From Gari tellinella (Eukaryota > Mollusca > Bivalvia > Cardiida > Psammobiidae): a DNA stretch of 64,000 nucleotides. The notes under the pieces were generated by a model, which was not told where the DNA came from, did no database searches, and saw only the letters and a program-made list of their open reading frames with translations. The stretch lies in the NCBI GenBank assembly GCA_922989275.2, contig OV277864.1, positions 42,221,550 through 42,285,549 of the forward strand. The letters run 5' to 3'. The position numbers and the translations under genes were made by a program. Shown piece after piece: positions 1 through 11,467 of this stretch; within the stretch, counting starts at the first letter, position 1; each line of letters begins with the position of its first letter.

Positions 1-209
1 AGTTACCTCAGCGGGCTAGATTAAAACCAGGAAGTGCTACATTGTATTTGTAGTTTAGTGTCAGGGAACCTATTGTGCGATGATTTGATAAAGCTGATTT
101 TACTAAACTTAATTTTAGCGACTATGCAAGGGGAATTGTCCAACCCTTGAAAGTAAAAGGGTGAATCATTTGCGCCCAGTAGATTATTCAATGCTTATAT
201 ATCATTATA

Positions 210-455
210 CAGTGGAGAATCTGTTATTCTTTCCCGTTTAAACGCAAACGTACGCAAACGCAAAGCACTAAAACGTAGAAAAGTACAACTTTTGGACAAT
301 TCTGATAATTCATGTTTATCTTGGTGGCAAATAGTTTGGAGCCTGATCAGACGCCGGGTTACCCGGCGTCTGATCTGGCTCCAAACTGTTTGCACTGCAA
401 ATAATAGTTTTAGCGTAAACGCGTGTATTGGGAAAGAATAACACATTATCCACTG
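210..455 (-). mobile_element. T1xK1 MITE, subfamily A1, intact
   Basis: Non-autonomous element of 246 bp with mariner-like termini CAGTGGAGAA and TCCACTG, next to TA. The centre (327-393) is the K1 hairpin, whose arms pair over about 30 bp around GGGTTACCC. Orientation is called minus because the AATAAACGCG side lies at the right end. The outer half-arms on the two sides are unrelated to each other except for the last ~26 bp. The element is flanked by a 10-bp direct repeat TATCATTATA (200-209, 456-465), longer than the usual TA. No protein function: open frames here are by-products of the palindrome. Confidence 0.9.
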
Positions 456-568
456 TATCATTATACGCTTATGTTTACAGTATTATTGATCAGTCATTTT
501 TGGTCTAAGGTGTGCCTGGTCTACGTTTTCTTTTTCGTTTTGTTTTAAATTGAAATCCTTTCAGCAAA

Positions 569-765
569 CATAGAAGACGGTCGTAAGTCAAAACTTTAAA
601 ATACATATATTTTCTGATTTCTCCATCTGATCATGTCTTGTGACATCTCTTTTGAATCGTCTTGACAAGATTAGATGAATAAATAAATAATGGTTGAGAA
701 TTTCAGAATCTGACATACGACAAATATTTGTAGTACGACGTTTCGTAAGACGGGTCCCCGATCTC
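569..765. mobile_element. T5-like foldback element, degraded
   Basis: Shares gacggtcgtaagtcaaaac at its left and a CGTTTCGTAAGACGGGTCCC end at its right with the copy near 25.34-25.56 kb. The interior carries gtcttgtgacatctctttt in both. The palindromic partner arm is eroded here. Assignment to the GGGCCCGTTT-ended group is inferred from the right end only. Confidence 0.5.
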
Positions 766-1044
766 TAACAAGCCAAAGTATTGGGCATTCTGTCCTTTAA
801 TAATGGAATGACAGATACTCAATGAACATGGTGTCTATCATACAGTGTCTGTAGGGTCTACGCTGACTGAAACTCCCTTTGTAAATATAGTTGTTTCAAT
901 CACTGGCCATGCGTTTGTACGGGATAAAAAACATTTGACCAATCAAAATTTACGACTGTTTATCGTTATAATTATATACCACGTAAAGTATACTAGAAGG
1001 TGTCTCTCGAAACCCACCACCCACTGTACAGTTTAGAGGAAATA

Positions 1045-1290
1045 CAGTGGAGAATCTGTTATTCTTTCCCAACAAACGCGTTTACGCTAAAACTGTTATT
1101 TGCAATACAAACAGTTTGGAGCCAGATCAGACGCCGGGTAACCCGGCGCCTGATCAGGCTCCAAACTGTTTGCCACCAAGATAAACAAGAATTATCAGAA
1201 TTGTCCAAAAGTTGTTCTTTTCTACGTTTTAGTGCTTTGCGTTTGCGTACGTTTGCGTTTAAACGGGAAAGAATAACAGATTCTCCACTG
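1045..1290 (+). mobile_element. T1xK1 MITE, subfamily A1, intact
   Basis: Complete 246-bp copy with TA on both sides and the K1 hairpin near 1109-1175. The sequence outside the TA is itself an inverted repeat: GAGGAAATA on the left and TAATAATTTCCTC on the right, so it probably landed in a small palindrome. Confidence 0.9.
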
Positions 1291-1800
1291 TAATAATTTC
1301 CTCATAAAATTGCGAAAACAATGTGTAAGTGAATTATGCCTTTAACAACAAAGTTGTTTACCACTCACACTAAAATAAAAAAATAAAAAGACAGTTCAAG
1401 TTCTATATTCAATTGCAGTTCGTTTGCTTGTTAGTTTTGGTAAGTTTAACTTGTTCTTTCCTGAAACTTTAAATGGACAAAAACAATTTAAGTTTATACA
1501 AATTTCTTGTTTCTGGTTGTTGCTTGTAACATAATTATGGCAATATGGCAACCAATGCAGACTCTGATAAGATGGATCCTGAACGAGCCCCTTGATCAGG
1601 ATCTGCACGGTTTGCATAGCGCATGTGTATTCTTTACAGTGACACTATAATGACCAGTATACTCGTCTCGATAGGGTTGACTGTGTTAAAAGGGAACCCC
1701 CATTGTATTTCAAAGTTTGCTACTAAGTCATTCTTTTGACAGATTTTCGCAACAATGCTTTTTTAGTCGAAAAATGTTTTGGCACTTTTTCAGAGATGAC
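1291..1800. other. Interval with only a degraded K3-like core
   Basis: Around 1557-1616 a weak inverted repeat (gcagactctgataag ... gatctgcacggtttgc) looks like a decayed K3 hairpin. The rest is AT-rich sequence in which I see no gene, SINE head or TIR pair. Confidence 0.4.
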
Positions 1801-1805
1801 TACTA

Positions 1806-2034
1806 CAATGGAGAAAACGTTATTCTTTCCAAATAAACGCGTTTACGTTAAAACGTTTACTTCTAACTGTTTGGATCCAGATCAGACGCCGTGTAACCCG
1901 GCGTCTGATCAGGCTACAAACTGTTTGCAACAAAATAATTTTTTCAGAATTGCCAACAAATTGTCCTTTTCTACGTTTTATTTCAATGCGTTTTTTTAAT
2001 TTTCGTTAAACGGGAAAGAACGTCTTCTACACTG
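1806..2034 (+). mobile_element. T1xK1 MITE, subfamily A2
   Basis: Terminus CAATGGAGAAAACG carries one change from CAGTGG; right end TTCTACACTG. The core reads ggatccag...ggctaca, a mixture of the GGATCC (T3-type) and GGAGCC (T1-type) versions of K1, so its two arms no longer match fully. Confidence 0.85.
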
Positions 2035-2117
2035 TAAATCATCTATATAATACTGACTGATTACTGGGAATATGGTGGCGAAACTCGCAAAACAGAAAAC
2101 AGGAAGTAGACAGAAAC

Positions 2118-3014
2118 AAGAGCCATATACGGCCCTAAATCGCTCACCTGGGACCGTTGATGTAAATGTAACATATCTTGGAAAGCTGAGAAATTATGAC
2201 AATATGATTGTGCCATTTGCTGATTGGATGATACTGAGAGTCAAATAGCTAAGCTTAGGGTTCTGTGGTTTCAGAGAAGATTTTTTAAGTTTTTATAGAA
2301 AAAAATCTATATTTAGCTCCTGTGACCTAGTTATGCAAAGGACCGGAAACATTTGAACAATATTGGTAAAGTACCAATTATCTAAGCTCAGGGTACTGTG
2401 GTTTCAGAGAAGAGATTTTTTAAGCTTTTATTGACAAAAACTATTTTTAGCTCCTGTGAGCTAGATATGCAACGGACCAGAAACATTTGAAGAATATTGG
2501 TAAAGTACCTCTAGAAGTTAGACCATGCCAAATATCAAAGCTCTAGCTACATGTATATTAGTTTCAGAGAAGAAGAGGTTTGAAGATTTCACTATGTAAC
2601 TCAATGTAAATTTGTGACCCCCGGGGTGGGGCCATTTTTGACCCAAGGGACATAATTTGAACAATCTTGATAGAGGACCTATAGATGATGCTTTTGCCAA
2701 ATATCTAAGCTCAGGGTACTGTGGTTTCAGAGAAGATTTTTTAAGTTTGTATTGAAACGATCTATTTTTAGCTCCTGTGACCTAGATATGCAACGGATCA
2801 AACATATTTTAACAACTTTCAAAGAGAACCATATAAGGATCATTCCTGCCAAGTTTGGTTAAAATCCATCTGGTAGTTTAGGAGGAGATGTTATTTAAAG
2901 AAATTGTTGACGACGGACGACGAACGGACGGACGAATGACGAACGACGACGGACGACGGACACAGCATGATCAAAATAGCTCACCTAGGCACTTTTTGCC
3001 AGGTGAGCTAAAAT
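2118..3014 (+). repeat. Molluscan-type interspersed repeat with internal tandem blocks
   Basis: Begins with caagagccatatacggccc plus CTCACCTGGGA and ends in a small hairpin around AGCTCACCTAGGCA / GCCAGGTGAGCTA (2980-3014). Inside, blocks with a 'ggtactgtggtttcagagaa' motif recur at about 2260, 2398, 2560 and 2720. A GACGGACGA-rich purine tract lies at 2908-2960. I recall this architecture from many mollusc genomes, without a family name I can stand behind. Not coding. Confidence 0.6.
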
Positions 3015-3297
3015 ACGAAGTAGAAATAGTTTCGGCTTTGTCATGTTTCACATGTCAAAAATGGAACACTTCCTGGATTCCATTCCTGGAAACCAAAGTT
3101 TATATCTATATCCTCTAATCTCATGATTCAGTGTAATACATGTACCTACATGTATTACAAAAGTGTCACATCATTTATAGATCTCATTTTCATGTCGTTT
3201 CAATAAGAGAGAAAAAAATCCGACCTTCAGATCAAGATGTTTTGCCAAATTATAAATTTAAAAGTTCTGAATGAAAAGAAATATTGAAACGAATATC

Positions 3298-3392
3298 AAA
3301 CAGTTTGAATCTAGATCAGACGTCGGCGTCTGATCTGGATCCAAACTGTTTGAAAAATCGACTTTAATCGCATGTGATGGTGAAAGGGTTAA
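3298..3392. mobile_element. K1 hairpin with right T3 end
   Basis: K1 core at 3298-3353 with a shortened loop (GACGTCGGCGTC), followed by GGTGAAAGGG-TTAA. Another CCCCTTTAG end starts immediately after the TTAA, so two T3 elements may share one target. The left terminus was not found. Confidence 0.6.
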
Positions 3393-3591
3393 CCCCTTTA
3401 GTGTGGGACGATTCTGATGAGTAGTCACACCAAAGGATTTGGTGGTCCGGTTATTGAATTACGTCCCTTATCTGGGGCTACTTTGGATGTATATATTTAT
3501 AGATATTGTTAACAAGCATGCAATCATATTTACATTGGTTTAACAAGATGACGTATAGAAAGGTTCAATCATTCTCTATAAATAGAATATG

Positions 3592-4156
3592 CTATATACT
3601 AAAATGATAAAGAAGCTGTACATATGGTTTAAGGGACTTTTATTATACATGTACTTATAACTACAAACCAAGTTCAAAATTGGTATAAAACTGCACAAAA
3701 ATGGACTGGCTACACGATGGTGTATTTTTAATTGTGATTTGATAATTTGAAGAGAATAATTTTTTAAAAGTCGCAGATAGCTCTATGTAAAACTGTGACC
3801 CCAAAGGCGGGGTCACGTTTGACCACAGGATACAAATTTGAACAACTTTGGTAGATGCCTACTATGCAATGCTACATATCAAAGTTCAAAACTCTAGACC
3901 TCATGGTTTGTCACAAGAAGATTGGTCGATGGCAAGACGGCAGTAACAAATACTACAAGTCTGTAACTTCTACTTTTAATACCATCGTCTTTCACACACA
4001 AAAGTGTGATCTGCAAATTATCAAATCACAATTAATCATACATCATCGTTTAGCCGATACATGTTTGCGCATTTTGATACTATAAGTACAATACTTATAA
4101 GTATAACAAAAGTCCCTAAAACCAAATGTACAGTTTCTTTATCGTGTTAGTATACT
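3592..4156. mobile_element. Foldback element with long inverted arms
   Basis: The outer arms (3592-3660 and about 4085-4156) are inverted copies containing gtacatatggtttaaggga versus tccctaaaaccaaatgtac. Inner arms with attgtgatttgataattt (3727-3746) and its complement (4015-4038) add a second paired block. The middle carries a gtgaccccaaaggcggggtc segment related to the repeat at 2.1-3.0 kb. No coding capacity seen. Confidence 0.65.
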
Positions 4157-4432
4157 GTAGATAACAGTATTTTTGTCAAAACCCTTATCGATTGGCTAAT
4201 AGATTGCAATTTTCCTTGTTTGTTAAATATTTTTATTTAGGGCTTATACAGAGATAAAAGCGTATCTTACTAGCCACATTTAAATATAACCCATATCATA
4301 CGGAATGTGTCTCGATTGACATGCACAAACCAATTGGATCAATATCAGAAGACATATACAATATTATCTTAGATTATCATTTTAACCTTTCCTCAATAAT
4401 CAAAGGTGCACAACACCTATATCCAACTGCGT
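4157..4432. other. No recognisable feature
   Basis: AT-rich sequence without a TIR pair, tandem repeat or convincing open frame. Confidence 0.4.
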
Positions 4433-4435
4433 TTA

Positions 4436-4659
4436 CAGAGGAGAAAACGTTATTCTTTCCCGTTTAAACGCAAACGAAACGCAAACGCATTGCACTTAAA
4501 TGGATAAAATGACAACCTTTTTGACAATTCTGACTATTGATTTTAACCTAGACGGCAAACAGTTTGGAGCCTGATCAGACGCCGGGTTACTGTTTGAATC
4601 AACAATAATAGTTTTAGCGTAAACGCGTTTATTGGGAAAGAATAACGTTTTCTCCACTG
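4436..4659 (-). mobile_element. T1xK1 MITE, A2, core half deleted
   Basis: Left end CAGAGGAGAAAACG, right end TTCTCCACTG. The core keeps the left arm to GCCGGGTTAC and then jumps to the outer right half, so the right K1 arm is deleted. Confidence 0.8.
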
Positions 4660-4719
4660 TAGGCATGTAAATTTTGGAGCTTTCTGTTTTGATTTCATCT
4701 TGCGTCACTCTGCTTCCTA

Positions 4720-4939
4720 GAGTGGATAATACGTTATTCTTTCCCAATAAACGCGTTTACGCTATAACTACTATTTCCATTGCAAACAGTATGAAGTCAG
4801 ATCAGACTCCAAACTATTTGCCGCTCAGATTATAATAAATCATAAAGAATGTCAAAATATTGTCAATTTATACTTTTTAGTGCAATGTATTTGTGTTCCG
4901 TTTGCGTTTAAACGGGAAAGAATAACGTTTTCTCTACTG
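4720..4939 (+). mobile_element. T1xK1 MITE, A2, degraded
   Basis: Left end AGTGGATAATACG has lost the first base; right end TCTCTACTG. The core retains agtcagatcagactccaaac only, so the hairpin loop and inner arms are deleted. Confidence 0.75.
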
Positions 4940-5283
4940 TATACTCACGATAAAAGAAGAGCATTCATTGGTTGCACTTATATGGAGGGTGATAGAGATG
5001 CGCAACGGGGAAAATATCTAACTTCTTCACTGCCTTACCTCGAGTACAATTGTTATTTGAAAACAGTTTGGATTAAGTCAAAATTATTAAACCTTAAGCT
5101 TGAGAAATACAACGACATTAAGCAGTCGAGTACCCTTAAATATCTCGTTTGTTCTTATAACCTATACTTGTTTGTCGCACTATGACAAGGCTGTGTCGTA
5201 AATATAACAGTAAATTATAACAGAAGACACCTTTGATGAAAGCAAACATCTTAAACGTTTTCCCTGCTAATTCTATTGTCTGT

Positions 5284-5515
5284 TTTAACCTTACACCACC
5301 ATAGGCCACTGGAATCGAGTTGGCAAACAGGTTCGATCCATATAAGACGTCGCATAGCTCGGGATTTGATCACGACCAGAACTGTTTGACACTCATATCA
5401 GTTATGATTCAGTCAAATACTGTCTTATTTGTAACTTTAAAAGAAAAGAGCAGAATATGATGTATGTTTCAAAAACAAACAGACTATGGTACATGTATTG
5501 TGGTGAAGGGATAAA
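5284..5515. mobile_element. T3xK1 MITE, degraded
   Basis: Starts TTTTAACCTTACACC, ends GGTGAAGGGATAAA. The K1 core at 5323-5389 has mutated arms (cgatccatataagacg / ttgatcacgaccagaac). Confidence 0.5.
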
Positions 5516-5697
5516 TCCAGTAACTAAAATCTGTGTTTACTGCATCTACCTACATAATAACGTCATGATATGTTCTGTGCCAATACTGGTGTTTGGACTT
5601 CTTTAAACCATATGAATAAAGTAATACATGTACCTATGTATTTTATGTGTCAGAGAAAGGTTTCATTACAACAACATTCCATTTAAGTAACTCGACG

Positions 5698-5993
5698 CAA
5701 AGTTGCCATAGCTTGCTCATACAATTCCGAAGATCTCCAAGTTTTCAGGCGGCGCGATTTTTGGAATCGTACTTTCAATCTTTTCGCTGCCAGGCTTTAA
5801 AACAATAACATAATTATGCAAACAGTTTCGATCAAGAACAGACGCCGTCACGGTAAAGAGGCGTCTGATCTGGATCTAATCTGTTTGACACCCGTAGCAA
5901 TGTTTCTCGAAATTTCAAATTTTTAAAGTAAGAGCTGAAAGGTCCGGGGATGTTATGAAGATTCCGGAAAACTCCGGAGAAGTGGCAGCCCTG
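5698..5993. mobile_element. T2xK1 MITE (T2 ends around a K1 core)
   Basis: The left end CAAAGTTGCCATAG and right end AGTGGCAGCCCTG are T2 termini, and TCCGGAGAAGTGGC and 'gatctccaagtttt' are T2 subterminal sequence. The core at 5818-5886, however, is K1 (GCAAACAGTTTCGATC ... GATCTAATCTGTTTG), not the K2 normally found between these ends. The 6-bp direct repeat TCGACG flanks it exactly (5692-5697, 5994-5999). Confidence 0.75.
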
Positions 5994-6040
5994 TCGACGT
6001 TTGATCAAGTTCCAAATTGTTTGCAAAGTCGACTGATGTG

Positions 6041-6295
6041 CAGGGCTGCCATTTCTCAGGATTTTTCCGAATTATTCGGATTTTTATTCCAACATATGGA
6101 AGCTTAAAACGGGCTGAAAGAAAGCCAGAATGCGCCTTAAGGCGCATTCTGCTTTACTTTCAACCTGCTTTAAGCATTACGTGTCTTAAAAACTAGAAAC
6201 AGAATATGGGTTAGGGATATAATCAGGAAAATCGGGCTTGAAACAAATGAAAAATTTGAAAACTTAGGATTCTTTATCAACTTATGGCAGGCCTG
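6041..6295. mobile_element. T2xK2 MITE, intact with 6-bp duplication
   Basis: CAGGGCTGCCATTTCTC at the left, ATGGCAGGCCTG at the right. The K2 hairpin (AGAATGCGCC-TTAAGGCGCATT) sits near 6110-6175. Perfect duplication GATGTG at 6035-6040 and 6296-6301. A 6-bp duplication with CAGGG ends is not standard for mariner or piggyBac; a hAT-like origin is possible but unproven. It lies 47 bp from the T2xK1 copy. Confidence 0.85.
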
Positions 6296-6301
6296 GATGT
6301 G

Positions 6302-6735
6302 TGCATTGCTGGTGAAGGCGTTAAATCTATATTCCTGTGACATGCGAGCCGTGTCGATACAACGAGTCGTCATGCACTTGAAGTGTGCAAATTGTTAATA
6401 TCCATACTTTTATTGAAGTTAAGCTAATGTCGTAAATATTCTTTTATATATTTAGTGCGTTTTCAAACATTTGTTGGAACTTTGCCAAATGGTATATAAT
6501 ATATTCCCCCACAACCTTTACACTATATTTGTAATTCGCATGCGTCAGTCGAAAACACGAAAACAGCATTGACAAGACGAACACTGATGCAAGGCATCTG
6601 GATCGCCGCGAAATGTGTGTACAAGGAATGATTTCAATAAAAAACTATTTTGTGAAAGACAATTGGAATACAAAATGTCATTAAAAACCCTACAGAGATA
6701 CAATGTATGTAGCCTCTGGAGTGCTATCAAGGTTT
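6302..6735. other. No recognisable feature
   Basis: No TIR pair, tandem repeat or plausible exon was recognised. Confidence 0.4.
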
Positions 6736-7250
6736 ATTCATTATTTGACATAGTGACCTAGTTTTTAAGCACAGGTGACCCATTTTGACAATAGACCCAG
6801 ATTTCACCATGGGCCACACTTAAACTTGTTTGTTTGAAAAACAAGAGCAACATTTTGTCTGTAGAGTGTTAACAAGTGTTTGTCTATGATGTGACCTAGT
6901 GAAAATATAAAAGGGCAATAACTTTGAAGTGACCTATACCAGAGTTACCTGCGTTGTTGTAATGATGTAATTTTTGTCCGTATCATGTATTCAAAGTTTC
7001 AAGAGAGTACCTTTAATAACAGTTATTGAGAAATTTCAATTTACAAACCTTTAGGTAAAATTAAAAAGGACAATGCCTCTAGAACGACGAATCAATCCCA
7101 GGGTTACCTGCCTTGTTGTTACGAGTTGCTATTTTGATCCTGAACGAGTTTTCCAAGATTTTAGTTAATACCGTTTATCGTTTTTGAGAATTTCAATTTT
7201 GACAAATTAAGTAAAATAACAAGGGCAATAAGTTATTATACACTGTACCA
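6736..7250 (+). repeat. gtgacctag-type interspersed repeat
   Basis: Contains gtgacctagtttttaagc, CAGGTGACCCA, and two successive ~150-bp blocks each with 'aagggcaataa...', 'gttacctgc.ttgttgt' and a 'gtttcaagagagtacc' or 'ttccaagattttagtt' segment. The period suggests a tandem-built repeat like the one at 2.1-3.0 kb. Non-coding. Confidence 0.45.
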
Positions 7251-7362
7251 TTTCTTCCATATAAGTACATCACATCGTAGGTATGACGCATCACCAGTTT
7301 CTCCACATAAACGCATTGAGAAGTCAGCAGTCACTAATATGTTATTATTCCACGTTTACATG

Positions 7363-7613
7363 TAACTCATTCACTGCCAACGTCGCCAAAAGACGACTTT
7401 GCAAACAGTTTGGATCGTGATCAGACGCCGCGTCACGCGGCGTCTGATCAGGATCCAAACTGTTTGACACTCGTTTCGGTATTTCTTCATTTTATACAGC
7501 CCTATAACTGATTTTAAAATTTTGGCCAGACGACAGTCCCAATGCAGACGATATTTTGGCGGTACATGTAAGAGGGTTAAAGCAGACGATACAATAGGCA
7601 GCGAAAGAGTTAA
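7363..7613. mobile_element. T3xK1 MITE
   Basis: Left end TAACTCATTCACTGCC, right end GGCAGCGAAAGAGTTAA. The K1 core at 7401-7467 is a perfect hairpin around GCCGCGTCACGCGGC. It is followed by GACACTCG, the usual right-hand shoulder of K1 in T3 elements. Confidence 0.75.
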
Positions 7614-7819
7614 ACGTACCCAAACACAAACGCACTACCTTGAAACGTAGAAAATGACAGCAGTTTGAAATTTATAAAAGTTTACAATAATCTGATTGGA
7701 AAAGCATTTTGCAGCCTGATCAGATTCCGGAATACCGAGAGTTTAGCTACAAAATGTTTGCAATGGAAAAAAAATTCATTTAAATTTTTTTGTTACTGAA
7801 TAAGGTCTTTTCAACTGTA
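7614..7819 (-). mobile_element. T1xK1 MITE, strongly decayed
   Basis: Recognisable from acgcactaccttgaaacgta, the core pieces gcagcctgatcagattccgg and tagctacaaaatgtttgc, and the right end CTTTTCAACTG. The left terminus is lost against the preceding T3 element. Confidence 0.5.
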
Positions 7820-7959
7820 CACTGTAAAAGTGTAAATAATCTTTTAGCAAATATGCCAAATTAATAAAATGTATTATATAAATTATATTTAATTTCGTCT
7901 GCACAGCTACATATATAACTGACCAATAGAAGTTGGCAGCAATGTTCCTGCGATATATT

Positions 7960-8203
7960 CAGTGACGTAAATGTTATTCTTTCCCGTTTAAACGCAAATG
8001 AAACGTTAACGCAATGCAATGATATGTAGAAAATAACAACTGTTTGACAATTCTGACTATTCAGGTTTATCTGAGTGGAAAATAGTTCGAAACCTGATCA
8101 GACGCATGGTTATCTTGCGTCTGATCTGGCTCCAAACGGGTTGCAAATAGGCATACTGTTAGCATTAACTCGTCTTTTGGAAAAAATAACGTCTTCTCCA
8201 CTG
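7960..8203 (-). mobile_element. T1xK1 MITE, A2
   Basis: CAGTGACGTAAATGTTATTC at the left and TCTTCTCCACTG at the right, 244 bp. The core has GACGCATGGTTATCTTGCGTC at its tip, so the tip sequence differs from the usual GCCGGG but still pairs partly. Confidence 0.8.
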
Positions 8204-8309
8204 TAAGAACATGGTTGCAGTAAAAATATCAATCTATTTTGGTTGTTGTTGCTTTTGCTTTACTTTATTCTGTTCATTAAGGAGCAACCTGCTACATTGT
8301 ATATGTTTC

Positions 8310-8564
8310 CAGGGCTGCCATAAGTTGACATAAAAATCCTAAGATTTCCAAGTTTGCATTTTTCAAGTGCGATTTTACGAATCGTACCTTTACCCCCATC
8401 GCCTGTGTCTAGTTTTGTTGACACGTGGCTGCTTTAAGCAGGCTGGAAGTAAAGCAGAATGCGCCCTTAGGCGCATTCTGCTTTACTTCCAGCCTACTTT
8501 AAGCTACCTTGAACTAGAAAAAAATCCGAAGATTTAGGAAAAATCCGGAGAAATGGCAGCCCTG
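8310..8564. mobile_element. T2xK2 MITE
   Basis: CAGGGCTGCCATAAGTTGAC to AATGGCAGCCCTG, 255 bp, with a strong K2 hairpin (AGAATGCGCCC-TTAGGCGCATT) at about 8435-8505. No clear target duplication is visible for this copy. Confidence 0.85.
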
Positions 8565-8652
8565 CGGTTGGACGCTCGTAAGTTGTCTTGGTGGCTCTAG
8601 GAATGAGGATACGGTACACCTATTTCAAACTATTTCCAATGCAAATGGTGTA

Positions 8653-8798
8653 CAGTGGAGTAGATATCGCGTTTACGCCCAAACTATAATTTCCATTGCA
8701 AACACTTTGGAGTCAGATCAAAGTTCTCCCTTCCTCCATTTTATTGTCATGCGTTTGCTTTTTATTTGCGTTTAAACGGCATAAATAACATATCCTCT
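8653..8798 (+). mobile_element. T1xK1 MITE, internally deleted
   Basis: CAGTGGAGTAGATATCGCG at the left; the right half ends atttgcgtttaaacggc, aacatatcctc. About 100 bp, including the right core arm, is missing. Confidence 0.6.
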
Positions 8799-8984
8799 TT
8801 AATTCAATCTTCATTCAGAAACAAAAATATCGACTGCATATAATTTGGCGTCTCAATATTTATGAAAATTCCTATGTTTTCTATAGAAAAAACTTGCGTA
8901 ACTTGTAGCCAACAGCCTGTATCCCGACTAAACACCGATGGTTAATCGGAGTCTCATTTGTATTCAAAATGTTTTCAAATTCAG

Positions 8985-9209
8985 TAGAAAAGAAGTGATT
9001 CTTTTAAAAAAAAACGCGTTTACGCTAAAAACATTTTTTCAATTGTTAACGCTTTATAGCCAGAACAGACGCCGGATCAGGCTCCAAACTGTTTGCCACT
9101 CAAATTAAAATAAGTCATCAACATTTTCAAAATGTTGTCATTTTTTCCGTCTAAGGGTATTGCGTTTCGTTTGCGTTTAAACGGGAAAGAATCAGGTCTT
9201 CTCTACTGT
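8985..9209 (+). mobile_element. T1xK1 MITE, A2, degraded left end
   Basis: aaaaaaaacgcgtttacgct, a core reduced to cagaacagacgccgga-tcaggctccaaac, and right end TCTTCTCTACTG. Confidence 0.7.
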
Positions 9210-9258
9210 TCAAACCGATCCGCGCTTGGCAGGGTAATTATTTGGGTTAACACATCTA

Positions 9259-9503
9259 CAGTGGAGAATACGTTATTCTTTCACGTTTAAACGAAACGAA
9301 ACGCGAACGCAAAACACTAAAATGTAGAAAAGTGCAAATTTTTGACAATTCTGATAATTCATGTTTATCTTGGTGGCAAACAGTTTGGAGCCTGATCAGA
9401 CGCCGGGTTACCCGGCGTCTGATCTAGCTCCAAACTGTTTGCAATGGAAACATTAGTTTAAGCGTAAACGCGTTTATTGGGAAAGAATAACGTTTCTCCA
9501 CTG
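9259..9503 (-). mobile_element. T1xK1 MITE, near-intact
   Basis: 245 bp with TA at both ends. The core is the usual T1 hairpin, with CTAGCTCC replacing CTGGCTCC. Terminal arms are close to A1 (GAATACGTTATTC). Confidence 0.85.
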
Positions 9504-10129
9504 TATTTTCAATGCATGGCTTCATAATGTAATATAAGATGGCATTCAAAGTACAATGTATAGTGATGTTATGTTATTAATGCAAGAATTGTCGACGAAG
9601 CTGAATTTGCAACAAAAGCAAGAGTAACAGGGGTGAAATGACATTCCTTCAAAATAATTGTGATTTGATGCAACACACAGGTGTCGACTGGAATAAGATC
9701 AGATACCGAGTTACAACGAATCGACGTTTGATCAGACTACAGACTGTTTGACAGTTAAACTAAAATATAAAAATATATAAAAACAACTTTCATTTTTTAC
9801 ATTTTAATGCGTTGCCTTTACGATTTGATTATACTAATAGTCTGCCTACGGATCGAAAATAAGGCTCTGGAAAATGGGTCTCATGGCATGTCGTGTAGAC
9901 GGGCAACATCCACTTGATTTATATTCAGCATATGTATACGAACAATTCTAGGGGGGATGTAAAGTTCTTAGGCGCGTATTAAGGTCAGAAATAGGTCAAA
10001 GGTCATTGGGTGCAGATTTTTGCATACCATAATATAAACCTAACTTTATTTACATTTCAAATATATCAAATGTACTGTTATTGGTTACAATTAGTTTACA
10101 AATGTCTGTACTTGCTAAATACTATCCAA

Positions 10130-10600
10130 AAAGTAAAATATTACTGTCAATGTCCTTTTCCAGGGGCAATAACTCTGATTTTCCTCATTCTTTTTTATAT
10201 TTTTATAGTTATTTTTTCGTTATTTTTGTCTGTGTTCTTATAACATCAAATTATTTTTATGTTTCTTTACACCTTTGACATAAAGTAACAATTCTAAATG
10301 CAAATGGAAGTAAAAATTACAGCCAATGTCCTTTTCCAGGGGCAATAACTCTGATTTTTCTCTTTCTATCTTATTTTTTATGGGAATTTGTTTTCTTTAT
10401 TTTTTGACTGTTTTCTTATAACATCAAACTTTTGTATGTTTCTTTACACCTTTGACATGAAGCAACGATTCAATATGCAAATAAAAGTAAAAATTACAGT
10501 CAATGCTCTATTCCAGGGGCACTAACTCTGTTTTTTCTGTTCCATATCTCCTTTTTAATAGGAATTATGATAATTAATTGTTATGCTATTTGCAATCACT
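10130..10600 (+). repeat. Left subterminal array, ~177-bp units
   Basis: Three direct units, each with 'caatg(t)cc...ccaggggcaataactctg', a T-rich stretch, 'cttataacatcaaa' and 'tttctttacacctttgaca'. They begin near 10141, 10317 and 10495 (spacing 176 and 178). The same unit is inverted at the right end of the element. Confidence 0.85.
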
Positions 10601-11407
10601 CATAGATAACCTAAAAAACTTTAATTTATTGAATGTATAATTGGTCTAAAATCTAGAAATAGAATTTTCGTGACAGAAAAAACAATTATAAGTCACAAAC
10701 AAGGGCGATAACTCTTAAAATAAGCCAGTAAATCACGTATTCTGTTCATTTCTGCTATAATAGCTGGGCACATTAGAGAAAAAAATCATAAACTTGATAT
10801 ACAATCATCAAAGTAGGTTTACATAATATACTGATATGGCCTTTCTTTCAACAAAAAGCCCTTTTGCACCGTAAACATTAAAAATGGCCACCATTTTTCA
10901 AGATGGCCGCCATTTCGGTTCTCATATACCATTTCTCTTCTAACATTTGACATGTATGACCAAATTTTATACTTTTGGTGTTGAAATATATGTTTTTAAG
11001 CATTGGCAAGGTAATCACGAACATTTTAAATTGATTTGAAGCTTACTTTAATGCATAATGACCAATGTTTGTAAAAGAAACGTGTTTGCTTTAAGATGAC
11101 CGTTACCTTTTGCACTAATGATTAATTTCGTTTCTTAAATTTTCTCATACATGACCATTAGTCAAACTTTCGGAGTTAAAGATAGTGTTAAAAATCACAA
11201 ATTTTGTGATTGTATATTTATTAAAGAACTTGTTTAATTGGGTATTGACTTACTTTTGGCAAATACATATACATTGTGTATATATATATATATAAACGGA
11301 AATGCAAAGGTCCGACAAAAGTCGGTCCGGTACAAGTTAAGATATATATCGAATTAAAAAATAAGAAAGATTATGCCTTTGTTTAAAAAATATTTAATAA
11401 AAACATT

Positions 11408-11452
11408 ACGCTCCTCTACTAAACTAGTTTCGCCTTTCGGCTCCTCAGTAGT
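11408..11452 (-). ncRNA. Hammerhead ribozyme, type I, left arm
   Basis: Read on the minus strand: ACTA (stem I strand), CTGAGGA (matches the CUGANGA core), GCC-GAAA-GGC (stem II with GAAA loop), GAAA, CTAG (self-complementary mini stem III), then TT and TAGT, which pairs with ACTA as the other stem I strand. Predicted cleavage lies after the TT, between 11422 and 11421. A 4-nt palindromic stem III would work best as a dimer, as known for short metazoan type I hammerheads. Motif match is seen; activity is inferred. Confidence 0.8.
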
Positions 11453-11467
11453 CAATATTTACGATTG

